A stretch of DNA of 64,000 bases from Chloroflexota bacterium (GTDB lineage Bacteria > Chloroflexota > Dehalococcoidia > Bin125): NCBI GenBank assembly GCA_028873865.1, contig JAPPNI010000029.1, forward strand, positions 1-64,000, written 5' to 3'. Positions 43,801 through 53,517 of the stretch are shown here, one piece after another. Numbering within the stretch: the stretch's first letter is position 1; every line of letters begins with the position of its first letter. The translations under genes and the position numbers were made by a program. The notes beneath the pieces are model-generated. The model had not been told where the DNA came from, searched no databases, and saw only the letters and a list, made by a program, of their open reading frames with translations.

Positions 43801-45051
43801 ATGTCCTGGCGACCCAAGCGGATGAAATTCGGCCTCTTCCTCGCGCCCTTCCACAGCGTTGGCGAGCATCCAACCCTTGCGCTTCAGCGCGATGTCGAGC
43901 TGATCGAGCACCTCGACGGCCTCGGCTACGACGAAGCCTGGATCGGCGAGCACCACTCGTTCGCCCGCGAGATCATCTCCAACCCGATGATCTTCATCGC
44001 CGCCCTGGCCGAGCGGACCAAGCACATCAAGCTCGGCACCGGGGTCGTCTCGCTGCCCTATCACAACCCGCTGATGATCGCCGACGACCTGCTCCAGCTC
44101 GACCACATGACGCGGGGCCGAGTGATGCTCGGCGTCGGGCCGGGCGCGCTGACCTCCGACGCGGTGCAGATGGGCATCGAGCCGACCACCCAGCGCCAGC
44201 GCATGGCCGAGGCGTTTGACGCCATCGTCCAGCTCGCCCGCGACGAAGAGCCCGTCTCGATGGAGACCGACTGGTTCTCGCTGACCGAGGCGCGCCTGCA
44301 GATGGCCTGGTACTCGGACCCGCATCCTGAGCTCGCCGTCGCCGTGATCCTCACGCCGTCCGGGCCCCAGTTGGCCGGCAAGCACGGCGCCAGCCTGCTC
44401 TCGGTCGCCGGCGCCGACTCCGAGGGTATGAAGAACGTCTGGGACTGGTACGAGGAAGCGGCCGCTGAGAACGGCCACGAGGTCTCGCGCAAGAACTGGC
44501 GCGTCGTCACCGCGATCCACATCGCCGAGACCCGCGCCCAGGCGATCGAAGACGTGCGCGCCGGATTCCTCAAGCGCGCCTACGTCGGTGACGTCCGCGA
44601 CCCGGGCCGGCGCGGCGGCATCGCGCTGCAGATGGCCGACACGATCGAGGAAGCGATCGACAAGAACATGGTGATCGTTGGCTCGCCCGACGACGCCGTC
44701 GATCAGATCGAGGCGATGCACGAACGCTCCGGTGGCATCGGCGGATTGCTCGGCATGCACCACGAGTGGGCCTCGACGGACGCGACCAAGCGCAGCTACG
44801 AGTTGCTCATGCGCTACGTCGCGCCGAGCTACCAGGGCCAGCTCGACCGTCTCGTCGCCTCGCGCGACTTTGTCGAGGACCGTCAGCTCGACATCTTCGG
44901 CGCCGGCCAGAAGGCGATGGCCAAGGCATTCGCCGACGCCGGCAAGGAACTGCCCGAGGCGTTTCAGCAGGCAGTCGCAGCCCGCGCCGCGGAAAGCAAC
45001 GGCGCCGCTCCCGCAGAGGCCGAGGCTGAGGCCGAACCGGTCGCCGACTGA
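43801..45051 (+). CDS. Luciferase-like (LLM) flavin-dependent monooxygenase
   Basis: A 416-residue protein of the luciferase superfamily: MKFGLFLAPFHSVGEHPTLA, YDEAWIGEHHSFAREIISNP, IKLGTGVVSLPYHNPLMIAD, LDHMTRGRVMLGVGPGALTS. This subgroup uses FMNH2 and O2 to cleave or oxidise substrates. The C-terminus has an Ala/Glu-rich tail (AAPAEAEAEAEPVAD). The ATG at 43801 is used; the ATG at 43825 (MKFGLF) is also possible. It is not close in sequence to the tandem LLM pair at 18.7-20.9 kb. It fits an oxidative step for a carboxylic acid or ketone. Confidence 0.88.
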   Translation: MSWRPKRMKFGLFLAPFHSVGEHPTLALQRDVELIEHLDGLGYDEAWIGEHHSFAREIISNPMIFIAALAERTKHIKLGTGVVSLPYHNPLMIADDLLQLDHMTRGRVMLGVGPGALTSDAVQMGIEPTTQRQRMAEAFDAIVQLARDEEPVSMETDWFSLTEARLQMAWYSDPHPELAVAVILTPSGPQLAGKHGASLLSVAGADSEGMKNVWDWYEEAAAENGHEVSRKNWRVVTAIHIAETRAQAIEDVRAGFLKRAYVGDVRDPGRRGGIALQMADTIEEAIDKNMVIVGSPDDAVDQIEAMHERSGGIGGLLGMHHEWASTDATKRSYELLMRYVAPSYQGQLDRLVASRDFVEDRQLDIFGAGQKAMAKAFADAGKELPEAFQQAVAARAAESNGAAPAEAEAEAEPVAD

Positions 45052-45058
45052 CCCTGCA

Positions 45059-45093
45059 CCCCTCTCTCCATCAGGGAGGGGACTAGGGTGAGG
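45059..45093. repeat. REP-like palindromic repeat, copy 1
   Basis: An imperfect palindrome CCCCTCTCTCC-ATC-AGGGAGGGG is followed by ACTAGGGTGAGG. The same arm sequences and the TAGGGTGAGG tail occur at 47604-47637. It fills the gap before thiN, and its GGGTGAGG tail lies where the thiN ribosome binding site should be. Confidence 0.6.
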
Positions 45094-45095
45094 CT

Positions 45096-45764
45096 ATGCA
45101 AGCCGTTGTCGCCCTTGCGGGCGAGATCCACGACTCTGCCCTCGTGCGCAACGCGCTTAACGGCGCCGGACTGATCGTCGCCGCCGACAGCGGGGCCAAC
45201 CGGCTGCGCTCGCTCGGCATCCTGCCCCACGTCGTGATTGGCGACCTCGACTCGCTCCAGGGCGACGATCTCTTCAACCTCAAGGCCGTCGGCGTCGAGT
45301 TCGAGCCGCATCCCGATCCCGAGCAGCGCACCGACGGCGACGTCGCGATCGAGTATGTGCTCAAGCGCGGCGCGACCAGCATCATCGTGGTCGGACTATT
45401 CGGCGGGCCCCGCTACGACCACGCCGTCGCCAACCTCTACCTGCTCACCCATCCCGGCCTGCGCCAGGTTCCCACCTGGACTGTCGACGGCTGGACCGCC
45501 CTCACCGTCCTCAACGGCGATGGAGTCAGGCAGACCCACTTCCATGGCCAGGTCGGCGACTACGTCACGATCACGGCCGTCAGCGACACCGTCGAGGGCA
45601 TTACCACCGTCGGCCTCAAGTGGCCGCTCGCCAACGCCAGCTTCACCCGAGGTCTGAACGAAGGAACCTCAAACGAACTGATCAACGACCGCGCGATGAT
45701 TCAGATCGCCAGCGGCACTGCCTTCGCCGCTCATCATTTCCGCTCCGAGCAACTCCCCTCCTAA
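45096..45764 (+). CDS. thiN: Thiamine diphosphokinase
   Basis: A 222-residue protein with the thiamine pyrophosphokinase signatures: IVAADSGANRLRSLGILPHV, VIGDLDSLQGDD, QRTDGDVAIEYVLKRG and VVGLFGGPRYDHAVANLYLL. The C-terminal beta domain (HFHGQVGDYVTITAVS, then GLKWPLANASFTRG and GTSNELINDRAMI) binds thiamine. It makes thiamine diphosphate from thiamine and ATP. It is a single gene with no other thiamine genes nearby. The ribosome binding site seems to come from the REP-like repeat just upstream. Confidence 0.93.
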   Translation: MQAVVALAGEIHDSALVRNALNGAGLIVAADSGANRLRSLGILPHVVIGDLDSLQGDDLFNLKAVGVEFEPHPDPEQRTDGDVAIEYVLKRGATSIIVVGLFGGPRYDHAVANLYLLTHPGLRQVPTWTVDGWTALTVLNGDGVRQTHFHGQVGDYVTITAVSDTVEGITTVGLKWPLANASFTRGLNEGTSNELINDRAMIQIASGTAFAAHHFRSEQLPS

Positions 45765-45825
45765 TCGTCATACCCGCGCTTGCCGCGGGTATCTCGCAGC
45801 AGTCCGCACGCCCTGGCTCCGGCCA

Positions 45826-47133
45826 CTACGGATTGAACACATCCCGTTTGCCGTGCCGGCTCGACGATGCCGCAAACGTGAACACGCCCCGCGCCATCGA
45901 CGACTCCTGCTCCGCCGCCCGCGCCTCATAGATCTCCGTGCGCAGCGCGTGAACGTCGGGACTGTTCGGCGCCGCCAGCGCCGCCCCCTCGATCAGATGA
46001 CAGGCCAGTTGCAGATTCCCGTTCTGCATCTGCGCCCGCGCCCGATCGAGGACCGGTTGGACTCCTCCCGCCAGCGTGACCCACTCCGCCGCCTCGGCCG
46101 ACCTCGGCGCTGGCAACAGCCGATCCGGCTCGCCCTCGTACCAGCCGCCGAAGTAGCGCCAGACGCTATGGACGATGAACTCCGGATGGTCATACGCCGA
46201 CCGCAGCCAGGGCTTGTCCAGTAGATGCTGCGGCATCTCGATCGAGTGCAGCACGTTGTCCAGCGTGTATCCCAGATTCATCAGCGCCAGCGTCTGCCCC
46301 TCGATCTCGTCGAGCAGATCAGCCGTATCGTTGAGCGCCTCAGCCACGCGATCCGCCCCGAAAATCGGGAAGCCGTGACCCGGACTCATCAGCTCGGCGC
46401 CCTTGCCCGCCATCTGACGCAGACCCGCCGCCCATTCACCCGCCCAGCGTTGCGTCTTCTGCGGATTGCCGGCGTTCGGCACCGCCCAGATGAACAGATC
46501 CCCCGGGAACAGCCACTTCTTCTCCGGCACCCAGGTCCAGGCTGCGTCCTCGGTCTCTCCCCGCGTATGCGTGACCTCGAACGTCAGCGCCCCAACCGAA
46601 AACCTGATCGCGTTGTCGAACGTCACGTCCGGATAGCGGAATTCATCCGGCCACGGCAACCGCACGTGTTCCGCATCCATCCCCGGACGAATGAACTGCC
46701 GCGAGTTGATCGCCGTGTTGTACCCGACCGTCCGCTTGTAGCGGTCAAAGTGAGCCGGAATATGCCGCTGCCCGTACACCACCGGACGAGCCTGCCCCTG
46801 CGCCGCCGCCTCGTCGTCGAACCGGTTCACGCCAAAGATGTGATCGACATGGTGATGCGAGAACACCGCCGCTCGCAGCGGCGTCTCCGGACGCCACGCC
46901 CGAACGCCGTTGAACAGACCCTCCGCGTCGCGCGCCGTACCCGTATCCAGCATCACCAGACCGTCGCCGGTGTCGATCGTGTTCATCGACGCCGCCGACT
47001 TGATGTACAGGAACCCGTCCTCGATCTCCTCAGGCTCGCGGTTGTTCCAGGTCGATGTCACCGGATGCGCCTCATGGATCGTGTCGATCTCGCCGCGCCA
47101 CAGACGGTCACAGAAATCTCGGATATCGGGCAT
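45826..47133 (-). CDS. Metallo-beta-lactamase-fold hydrolase, alkylsulfatase-like
   Basis: A 435-residue protein with an MBL domain: TGTARDAEGLFNGVRAW, FSHHHVDHIFGVNRF (the HxHxDH zinc motif), EVTHTRGETEDAAWTWVPE and WLFPGDLFIWAV. MSPGHGFPIFG carries the later His. A C-terminal helical part (YFGGWYEGEPDRLLPAP, then LACHLIEGAALAAPNS) resembles the dimerisation domain of SdsA-type alkyl sulfatases. No signal peptide is visible. The ATG at 47133 is preceded by GAGGAG. It could cleave alkyl sulfates or related esters; the substrate is unproven. Confidence 0.85.
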   Translation of the reverse strand: MPDIRDFCDRLWRGEIDTIHEAHPVTSTWNNREPEEIEDGFLYIKSAASMNTIDTGDGLVMLDTGTARDAEGLFNGVRAWRPETPLRAAVFSHHHVDHIFGVNRFDDEAAAQGQARPVVYGQRHIPAHFDRYKRTVGYNTAINSRQFIRPGMDAEHVRLPWPDEFRYPDVTFDNAIRFSVGALTFEVTHTRGETEDAAWTWVPEKKWLFPGDLFIWAVPNAGNPQKTQRWAGEWAAGLRQMAGKGAELMSPGHGFPIFGADRVAEALNDTADLLDEIEGQTLALMNLGYTLDNVLHSIEMPQHLLDKPWLRSAYDHPEFIVHSVWRYFGGWYEGEPDRLLPAPRSAEAAEWVTLAGGVQPVLDRARAQMQNGNLQLACHLIEGAALAAPNSPDVHALRTEIYEARAAEQESSMARGVFTFAASSSRHGKRDVFNP

Positions 47134-47258
47134 CGAACTGCTCCTCTGATTCTTGCTCCGCACTAGGTCGCGTGAGCGGCTGTTGCGTGCCGGTCTCAGT
47201 CGTAAGATATGACTCAACAGCCCCGACACGTTCAAGTCCTCACCGGAGGAGCCGCCTC

Positions 47259-47558
47259 ATGCCCATGTACGAATACAAATGCCCTGCCTGCACGAGCGTC
47301 TTTGACGTGCTCGCCAAAATGGGGCAAGCCCCGGAAGCCGCCGATTGTCCCGACTGCGACGACGCCAAGGGACAGCGCGTCTTCGGCGCAGGCGTCGCCA
47401 TCCACACCGGCTCCTCCGGATCATCCTTCGACGACTTCGACATGGGAGACATGGGCATGCCCGACATGGGCGGCATGGGCATGGGTGGCCACGGCCACGA
47501 CCACGGTCACAGCCACGACGACTTCGGCATGGGCGATTTCGGAATGGACGACTTCTAG
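47259..47558 (+). CDS. FmdB-like zinc ribbon protein with Met/His/Asp-rich tail
   Basis: A 99-residue protein. The N-terminus MPMYEYKCPACTSVFDVL with CxxC (8, 11) and a second CPDC (30, 33) is the FmdB/CxxC regulatory zinc ribbon. Residues 58-99 are unusual: repeated GDMGM, GGMGMGGHGH and DHGHSHDD units rich in Met, His, Asp and Gly. Such a tail could bind copper, nickel or zinc. GGAGGA lies eight bases before the ATG. It precedes an S26-type protease and groEL on the same strand. Function of FmdB proteins is not settled. Confidence 0.85.
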   Translation: MPMYEYKCPACTSVFDVLAKMGQAPEAADCPDCDDAKGQRVFGAGVAIHTGSSGSSFDDFDMGDMGMPDMGGMGMGGHGHDHGHSHDDFGMGDFGMDDF

Positions 47559-47567
47559 GACTCTGGT

Positions 47568-47589
47568 CCCCTCTCCCTGAGGGAGAGGA
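47568..47589. repeat. REP-like palindromic repeat, copy 2
   Basis: CCTCTCCC-TGA-GGGAGAGG (47570-47588) is a perfect 8-bp inverted repeat with a three-base loop. It lies ten bases after the FmdB-like stop and carries only the palindrome, without the GGGTGAGG tail. Confidence 0.6.
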
Positions 47590-47603
47590 TTGCCCCCTCT
47601 GAT

Positions 47604-47637
47604 CCCCTCTCCCTGCGGGAGAGGGTTAGGGTGAGGG
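47604..47637. repeat. REP-like palindromic repeat, copy 3
   Basis: CCCTCTCCC-TGC-GGGAGAGGG (47605-47625) is a perfect 9-bp inverted repeat, followed by TTAGGGTGAGGG. Arms and tail match copy 1 at 45059. Copies 2 and 3 together fill the gap between the FmdB-like gene and the protease gene. Confidence 0.65.
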
Positions 47638-47660
47638 CCCGCACCCCCAGAGGACTCACC

Positions 47661-47975
47661 GTGCTCTACCTCCTCCGAGTCAAAGGCGACTCCATGTCAC
47701 CAACCCTGGAGGAGGGCCACGCCGTCATCGGTCTCTCGCCCAAACTCATCGCCGTCAAACCCGGCCGCATCATCGCCTTCCAACGGGGTGCCGACCTCTA
47801 CATCAAGCGCGCCCTCACCAGGGAGGGCGACGGCTGGTTCGTCGTCGGGGACAACCCCGCGCGCAGCACCGACAGCCGGCGCTTCGGCCCCGTGCCGCAG
47901 TCCGCGATCCGCGCCGTTGCCGTCCTCGGGCTCGCTCCACTGGCATTCAACCTGCGTCGCCTGTTGCCGATTTAA
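47661..47975 (+). CDS. Small S26-family protease (signal-peptidase-like, SodX-like)
   Basis: A 104-residue protein starting at GTG 47661 with AGAGGA upstream; a longer frame runs back into the REP-like repeat. VKGDSMSPTLEEGH carries the catalytic Ser11, and LYIKRAL the catalytic Lys49. VVGDNPARSTDSRRFGPVP is the conserved box E of signal peptidases. It has no membrane helix and is much shorter than LepB. This matches the short group annotated as nickel superoxide dismutase maturation proteases, but no sodN gene is in the window. The target is unknown. Confidence 0.78.
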   Translation: MLYLLRVKGDSMSPTLEEGHAVIGLSPKLIAVKPGRIIAFQRGADLYIKRALTREGDGWFVVGDNPARSTDSRRFGPVPQSAIRAVAVLGLAPLAFNLRRLLPI

Positions 47976-49757
<1,782 letters not shown>

Positions 49758-49790
49758 AGGTCTACCAGGTCCAACCAACGGCAAAACCCG

Positions 49791-49825
49791 AACGGGCCGC
49801 CCCTCACACCGAGGGGCGGCCCGTT
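49791..49825 (+). terminator. Intrinsic terminator after groEL
   Basis: AACGGGCCGCCCCTC (49791-49805) pairs perfectly with GAGGGGCGGCCCGTT (49811-49825) around an ACACC loop, followed by TCGTTCG. The 15-bp GC-rich stem is the strongest terminator in the window and separates groEL from pyruvate kinase. Confidence 0.85.
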
Positions 49826-49866
49826 TCGTTCGCGTCCCCTCGCGCGTCGGCGAATACGATTGAATC

Positions 49867-51312
49867 ATGACCCCACGACGCCGGGCCAAGATCGTCGCCA
49901 CCCTCGGGCCCGCCTCCAGCGATCCTGACACCGTCCTCGATCTCGTCAACGCCGGACTCGACGTCGCCCGGATCAACTTCTCCCACGGCGACACAACCTC
50001 GTGGTTGCAGGCCGTCGACTCCGTCCGCCGCGCCCAGGCCCGCACCGGCAAACCGGTCGCCATCCTCGGCGACCTCCAGGGTCCCAAGATCCGCATCGGC
50101 GCCGTCCCCGACAGCACCGAGATCACCCGCGGCGACCGGGTCGACATCGTCGTCGGCAGCGACGCGGACGCCGAGTCCGATGGCGAGTGCCTGACCATCA
50201 GTTGCAGCTACGCCGCCCTGGTCGAGGAGGTCGAGGTCGGCGGCCGCGTCTACCTGCGTGACGGCGAACTCGACCTGCTGATCGACGAGATCGACGGCGA
50301 TCGAATCCGCACCACCGTCCGCGGCGGCGGCCTGCTCACCGCCCGGGCCGGTCTGCACGCGCCCGGAGCCGGCCAGCGGCTGCCCGCGGTCACCGCCCAG
50401 GACCGCGAACACATCGGCTTCGCCGTCCGCCACGGCTTCGACTTCCTCGCCCTCTCCTTCGTCCGCAGCGCCCTCGACCTCGCCGAAGCCGGAGCCGCCG
50501 TCCACGCCGCCGGCGGCGAGATCCCCTTCATCGCCAAGATCGAGACCCTCTCCGCCATCGACGATCTGCAGGAAATCATCGCCGTCTCCGACGGCGTCAT
50601 GGTCGCCCGCGGCGACCTCGGCGTCGAAGTCGGTCCGGCTGAGGTGCCGGTGCTCCAGCGCCGGATCATCGAAGCCGCCGGTCGCGCCCTGCTGCCCGTG
50701 ATCATCGCCACCCAGATGCTCGAGTCGATGGTCCAACGCCAGCGCCCGACCCGCGCTGAAGCCTCCGATGTCGCCAACGCCGTCTGGGACGGCGCCGACG
50801 CGCTGATGCTCTCCGCCGAGACCGCCGTCGGCCGCCACCCGGTCGAGGTCGTCGACATGATGGACGACATCATTCGCCGCGCCGAATCAGGCGACGCCGG
50901 ACGCGCCGCCGTCGCCCAACCGATCGAACTCAAGGCCGACACCGCGCGGACCGTCGCTGCCGCGGTTGCGGCCGCCGTCGACCAGCACCCCCAGGTCCGC
51001 GCCGTGATCGTCTTCACGATCAGCGGACGCTCGGGCCGCCTCATCTCCCACGTCCGACTGCCCGTCCCCGTGCTCGTCCTCGCGCCCGAGGACAAGGTCC
51101 TGCAACGCCTCGCTCTCATGTGGGGCGTCCAACCGAGGCAGTGCCAGCCGCCAACCGACATCGAGCGAATGCTCCGTGAGGTCGAACGAGCCGCCGTCGA
51201 CGCACTCGCACTCGAACCCGGCAATCAGGTCGTGCTGACCGGAGGATTCCCCCTCGGCCAGGGCGAACCAACCAACTTCCTCAAACTCCACCAGATCCCG
51301 CCGGTATCCTGA
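49867..51312 (+). CDS. pyk: Pyruvate kinase
   Basis: A 481-residue enzyme of standard length. RRRAKIVATLGPASSDPDTV, DVARINFSHGDTTSW and ILGDLQGPKIRIG start the barrel. IPFIAKIETLSAIDDL, DGVMVARGDLGVEVG and TRAEASDVANAVWDGADALM hold the phosphate, metal and catalytic Lys regions. A C-terminal allosteric domain follows (AVIVFTISGRSGRLISHVRL). It makes pyruvate and ATP from phosphoenolpyruvate and ADP. It stands alone between the groEL terminator and a glutaredoxin-like gene. Confidence 0.95.
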   Translation: MTPRRRAKIVATLGPASSDPDTVLDLVNAGLDVARINFSHGDTTSWLQAVDSVRRAQARTGKPVAILGDLQGPKIRIGAVPDSTEITRGDRVDIVVGSDADAESDGECLTISCSYAALVEEVEVGGRVYLRDGELDLLIDEIDGDRIRTTVRGGGLLTARAGLHAPGAGQRLPAVTAQDREHIGFAVRHGFDFLALSFVRSALDLAEAGAAVHAAGGEIPFIAKIETLSAIDDLQEIIAVSDGVMVARGDLGVEVGPAEVPVLQRRIIEAAGRALLPVIIATQMLESMVQRQRPTRAEASDVANAVWDGADALMLSAETAVGRHPVEVVDMMDDIIRRAESGDAGRAAVAQPIELKADTARTVAAAVAAAVDQHPQVRAVIVFTISGRSGRLISHVRLPVPVLVLAPEDKVLQRLALMWGVQPRQCQPPTDIERMLREVERAAVDALALEPGNQVVLTGGFPLGQGEPTNFLKLHQIPPVS

Positions 51313-51334
51313 ACCGGAATCGCGAGGTGAGCAG

Positions 51335-51721
51335 ATGACCGACAACACACCCGAACTCGATGTCCAGATCGGCGACGCCTGCGAGATCGACCCCGCCGCC
51401 GGCCCCATTGAAGCGACCGACAACATCGGAGAATCCAACCGCGACGTCCTTCTCTACGTCAACGCCTGGTGCGGCGACTGCCGCCGCGCCATCCGCTTCC
51501 TCGACGAGTACGAGATCCCCTACCGGACCATCGACCTCGACGACCACCCCGAATCCGCTGAAATCGTCGAGGCCCTCAATCGCGGCAGCCGCTCCGTGCC
51601 AACGGTCGTGGTGGACGGCATCCACGTCGCCACCGAACCCAGCCGGGCCGAGCTGGCCGGCATCTTCGGGATCGAGGAAGAGGCCCCAAGCGGCGTGCTC
51701 GGCCGCCTCCGCCGCGCCTAG
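51335..51721 (+). CDS. Glutaredoxin-like protein
   Basis: A 128-residue protein. A thioredoxin-fold domain starts near residue 36 (NRDVLLYVNAWCGDCRRAIR) with active-site CGDC (Cys46, Cys49). YRTIDLDDHPESAEI and the cis-Pro segment SRSVPTVVVDG follow. This is the mycoredoxin/NrdH-like short glutaredoxin type. The first 35 residues and the last 20 are extra. It probably reduces disulfides using a low-molecular thiol or thioredoxin reductase. Its TAG stop shares the sequence CTAG with the stop of the convergent ABC ATPase gene. Confidence 0.87.
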   Translation: MTDNTPELDVQIGDACEIDPAAGPIEATDNIGESNRDVLLYVNAWCGDCRRAIRFLDEYEIPYRTIDLDDHPESAEIVEALNRGSRSVPTVVVDGIHVATEPSRAELAGIFGIEEEAPSGVLGRLRRA

Positions 51722-52794
51722 TCCGAGTCCTCGATCACATGGATGTCGTCGGCCGAGATCCGAGCGGTCACTTCGTCCCCAATCGACACCCCCAGTTCGT
51801 CCCAGGCCGTCACGGGCACATCGGCCGTCAGCGTCAGCCGCCCGCTGGTCAGGTCCGCGCGCATGATCGGTCCGCGCGGCCTGACCGTCCGCACCACTGA
51901 GCGAAGCAGATTCCCCTCCCCCTCCGCCTCTCGCATCAGCACGATCCGCTCCGGCCGCACGCAGATCAATGCCGGAGCCCCGAGCGCCACCGACTTCGCC
52001 GTCGACGCCAGCCGCACCCCGGCCGCCCGATACATACCCGACTCCGACCGCTGCCCGGACCACACATTCTCCATCCCCACAAACTCCGCAACGTCGCGGT
52101 CGGCCGGCCGATCGAAGACCTCCGACGGACGCCCCGTTTGCCTCAGTCCCCCGCCGATCAGCAGAGCCGCATGGTCGCCCAGCCGCAGCGCCTCGTCGCG
52201 GTCGTGCGTCACCAACACCGTCGTCGGCCTGGCCTCCGAGACGATCTCCGCAAAGTCCTCAAGCAACCCCTCGCGCGTCGGAGCGTCCACGCCCGCAAAC
52301 GGCTCGTCCAGCAACAGCACCTCCGGCTGCGACGCGAACGCCCTGGCCAGGCTGACCCGCTGCGCCTCACCGCCCGAAAGCTGTCGCGCGTGCCGCCGCG
52401 CCAGCGAGCCGATCCCGAACCGCTCCAGCCAGTGCTCGGCCAGCTCTCGCCGCCGCCGCCGGTCCACGCCCCGCAGTCGCAGCGGCAACTCGACATTGGA
52501 CTGCACCGACATGCTCAGCAACAACGGCTCCTGAAACGCCGCCGCCATCCGCCGCCGCGTCCCGACCGGATCGGCATCCATCGGCTCGCCATCGAGCATC
52601 AGGCTGCCGCTCGACGGATGCAGCACCAGCTGCAACGCCCCGAGCAGGGTTGACTTGCCCGATCCGTTCGGGCCGATCATCACCGTCACCAGCCCCCGCG
52701 GAATGTCCAGCGAGTCAATCTCCAGCACCGTCACCCCGCCGCGCTGCACGACCAGATCGCGTATCTCCAGGTGTGCGTCGCCGGGGCCGTTCAT
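51718..52794 (-). CDS. tupC: ABC transporter ATP-binding protein, tungstate/molybdate type
   Basis: A 358-residue ATPase. Walker A is GPNGSGKST (41-49), the signature LSGGEAQRVSLARAF, Walker B VLLLDEPFAGVD, and the switch His in LVTHDRDEALRLG. A C-terminal TOBE-like domain (about 295-358) is rich in beta strands. The ATG overlaps the permease stop by four bases. With the binding protein and permease upstream it forms a Tup-type oxyanion importer. Molybdate or sulfate specificity cannot be ruled out. Confidence 0.87.
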   Translation of the reverse strand: MNGPGDAHLEIRDLVVQRGGVTVLEIDSLDIPRGLVTVMIGPNGSGKSTLLGALQLVLHPSSGSLMLDGEPMDADPVGTRRRMAAAFQEPLLLSMSVQSNVELPLRLRGVDRRRRRELAEHWLERFGIGSLARRHARQLSGGEAQRVSLARAFASQPEVLLLDEPFAGVDAPTREGLLEDFAEIVSEARPTTVLVTHDRDEALRLGDHAALLIGGGLRQTGRPSEVFDRPADRDVAEFVGMENVWSGQRSESGMYRAAGVRLASTAKSVALGAPALICVRPERIVLMREAEGEGNLLRSVVRTVRPRGPIMRADLTSGRLTLTADVPVTAWDELGVSIGDEVTARISADDIHVIEDSD

Positions 52795-53489
52795 GTCACC
52801 GGCCGGCGTTGCTGGACGGCGGTCAGGACGAGGTTGACGAGGAAGGCCAGCACCACGAGCACCAGCGACAACGCGATCGCCACCTCAAAGTTCCCGCGCC
52901 CGGTCTCGAGCACGGTCGCCGTGGTCAGTACTCGCGTCTCCCCGGCCAGGTTGCCGCCGACCTGCATCGATGCGCCGACCTCGGAGATCGCCGCGCCGAA
53001 GCCCGCCATCACCGCCGCCAGCAGACCCAGCCGGGTCTCGCGCACCAGCAGCCAGAGCACCTGCCAGCGATTCGCCCCCATCGCCCACATCTGACCGATC
53101 AGCCGCGGATTCACCGACTGGATCGAGGCGAGCGAGAAACCCACGACCAGAGGCAGGCTCAGCAGGAGTTGAGCCACGACCATCGCCGTCGGCGTGTAGA
53201 TCAGATTCAGGTCGCCCAGCGGACCGGTCCGCCACAGGATCAAAGCGACCAGCAGTCCGATCACCACCGGCGGCATGCCCATGCCCGTATTGACCGCCGC
53301 GACGATCAGCCCTCGACCCCAGAAACGCCTGAGCGCCAGCACCGCGCCGGTGGGAATGCCGATCAGCAGGGCGATCGCCGTTGCCGCCGACGAGATCGCC
53401 AGGGTCCGCAGCGTGATCTCGATGATCTCCCCGTCGCCGGCCCACCACAGCCGAGCCGCCTCACGGATCCCGTCCCAGATCAAGTCCAT
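52791..53489 (-). CDS. tupB: ABC transporter permease, tungstate type
   Basis: A 232-residue membrane protein with five to six helices. GDGEIIEITLRTLAISSAATAI and LIGIPTGAVLALRRFWGRGL start it; MGMPPVVIGLLVALILWRTG is typical of TupB. The coupling loop is MGANRWQVLWLLVRETRLGL, then VMAGFGAAISEVGASMQVGG. It lies 28 bases after tupA and overlaps tupC by four bases. It forms a homodimeric pore for the oxyanion delivered by the binding protein. Confidence 0.88.
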   Translation of the reverse strand: MDLIWDGIREAARLWWAGDGEIIEITLRTLAISSAATAIALLIGIPTGAVLALRRFWGRGLIVAAVNTGMGMPPVVIGLLVALILWRTGPLGDLNLIYTPTAMVVAQLLLSLPLVVGFSLASIQSVNPRLIGQMWAMGANRWQVLWLLVRETRLGLLAAVMAGFGAAISEVGASMQVGGNLAGETRVLTTATVLETGRGNFEVAIALSLVLVVLAFLVNLVLTAVQQRRPVT

Positions 53490-53517
53490 GCGGCGATCTT
53501 AACCGCGACCGCCGGCA

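Noticed and set aside
45051..45095. Peptide ending LSPSGRGLG on the plus strand
   Set aside because: It is a translation of the REP-like repeat, not a gene.
45826..47166. Plus-strand frames across the MBL hydrolase gene
   Set aside because: Arg/His-rich shadows of a well-supported minus-strand gene.
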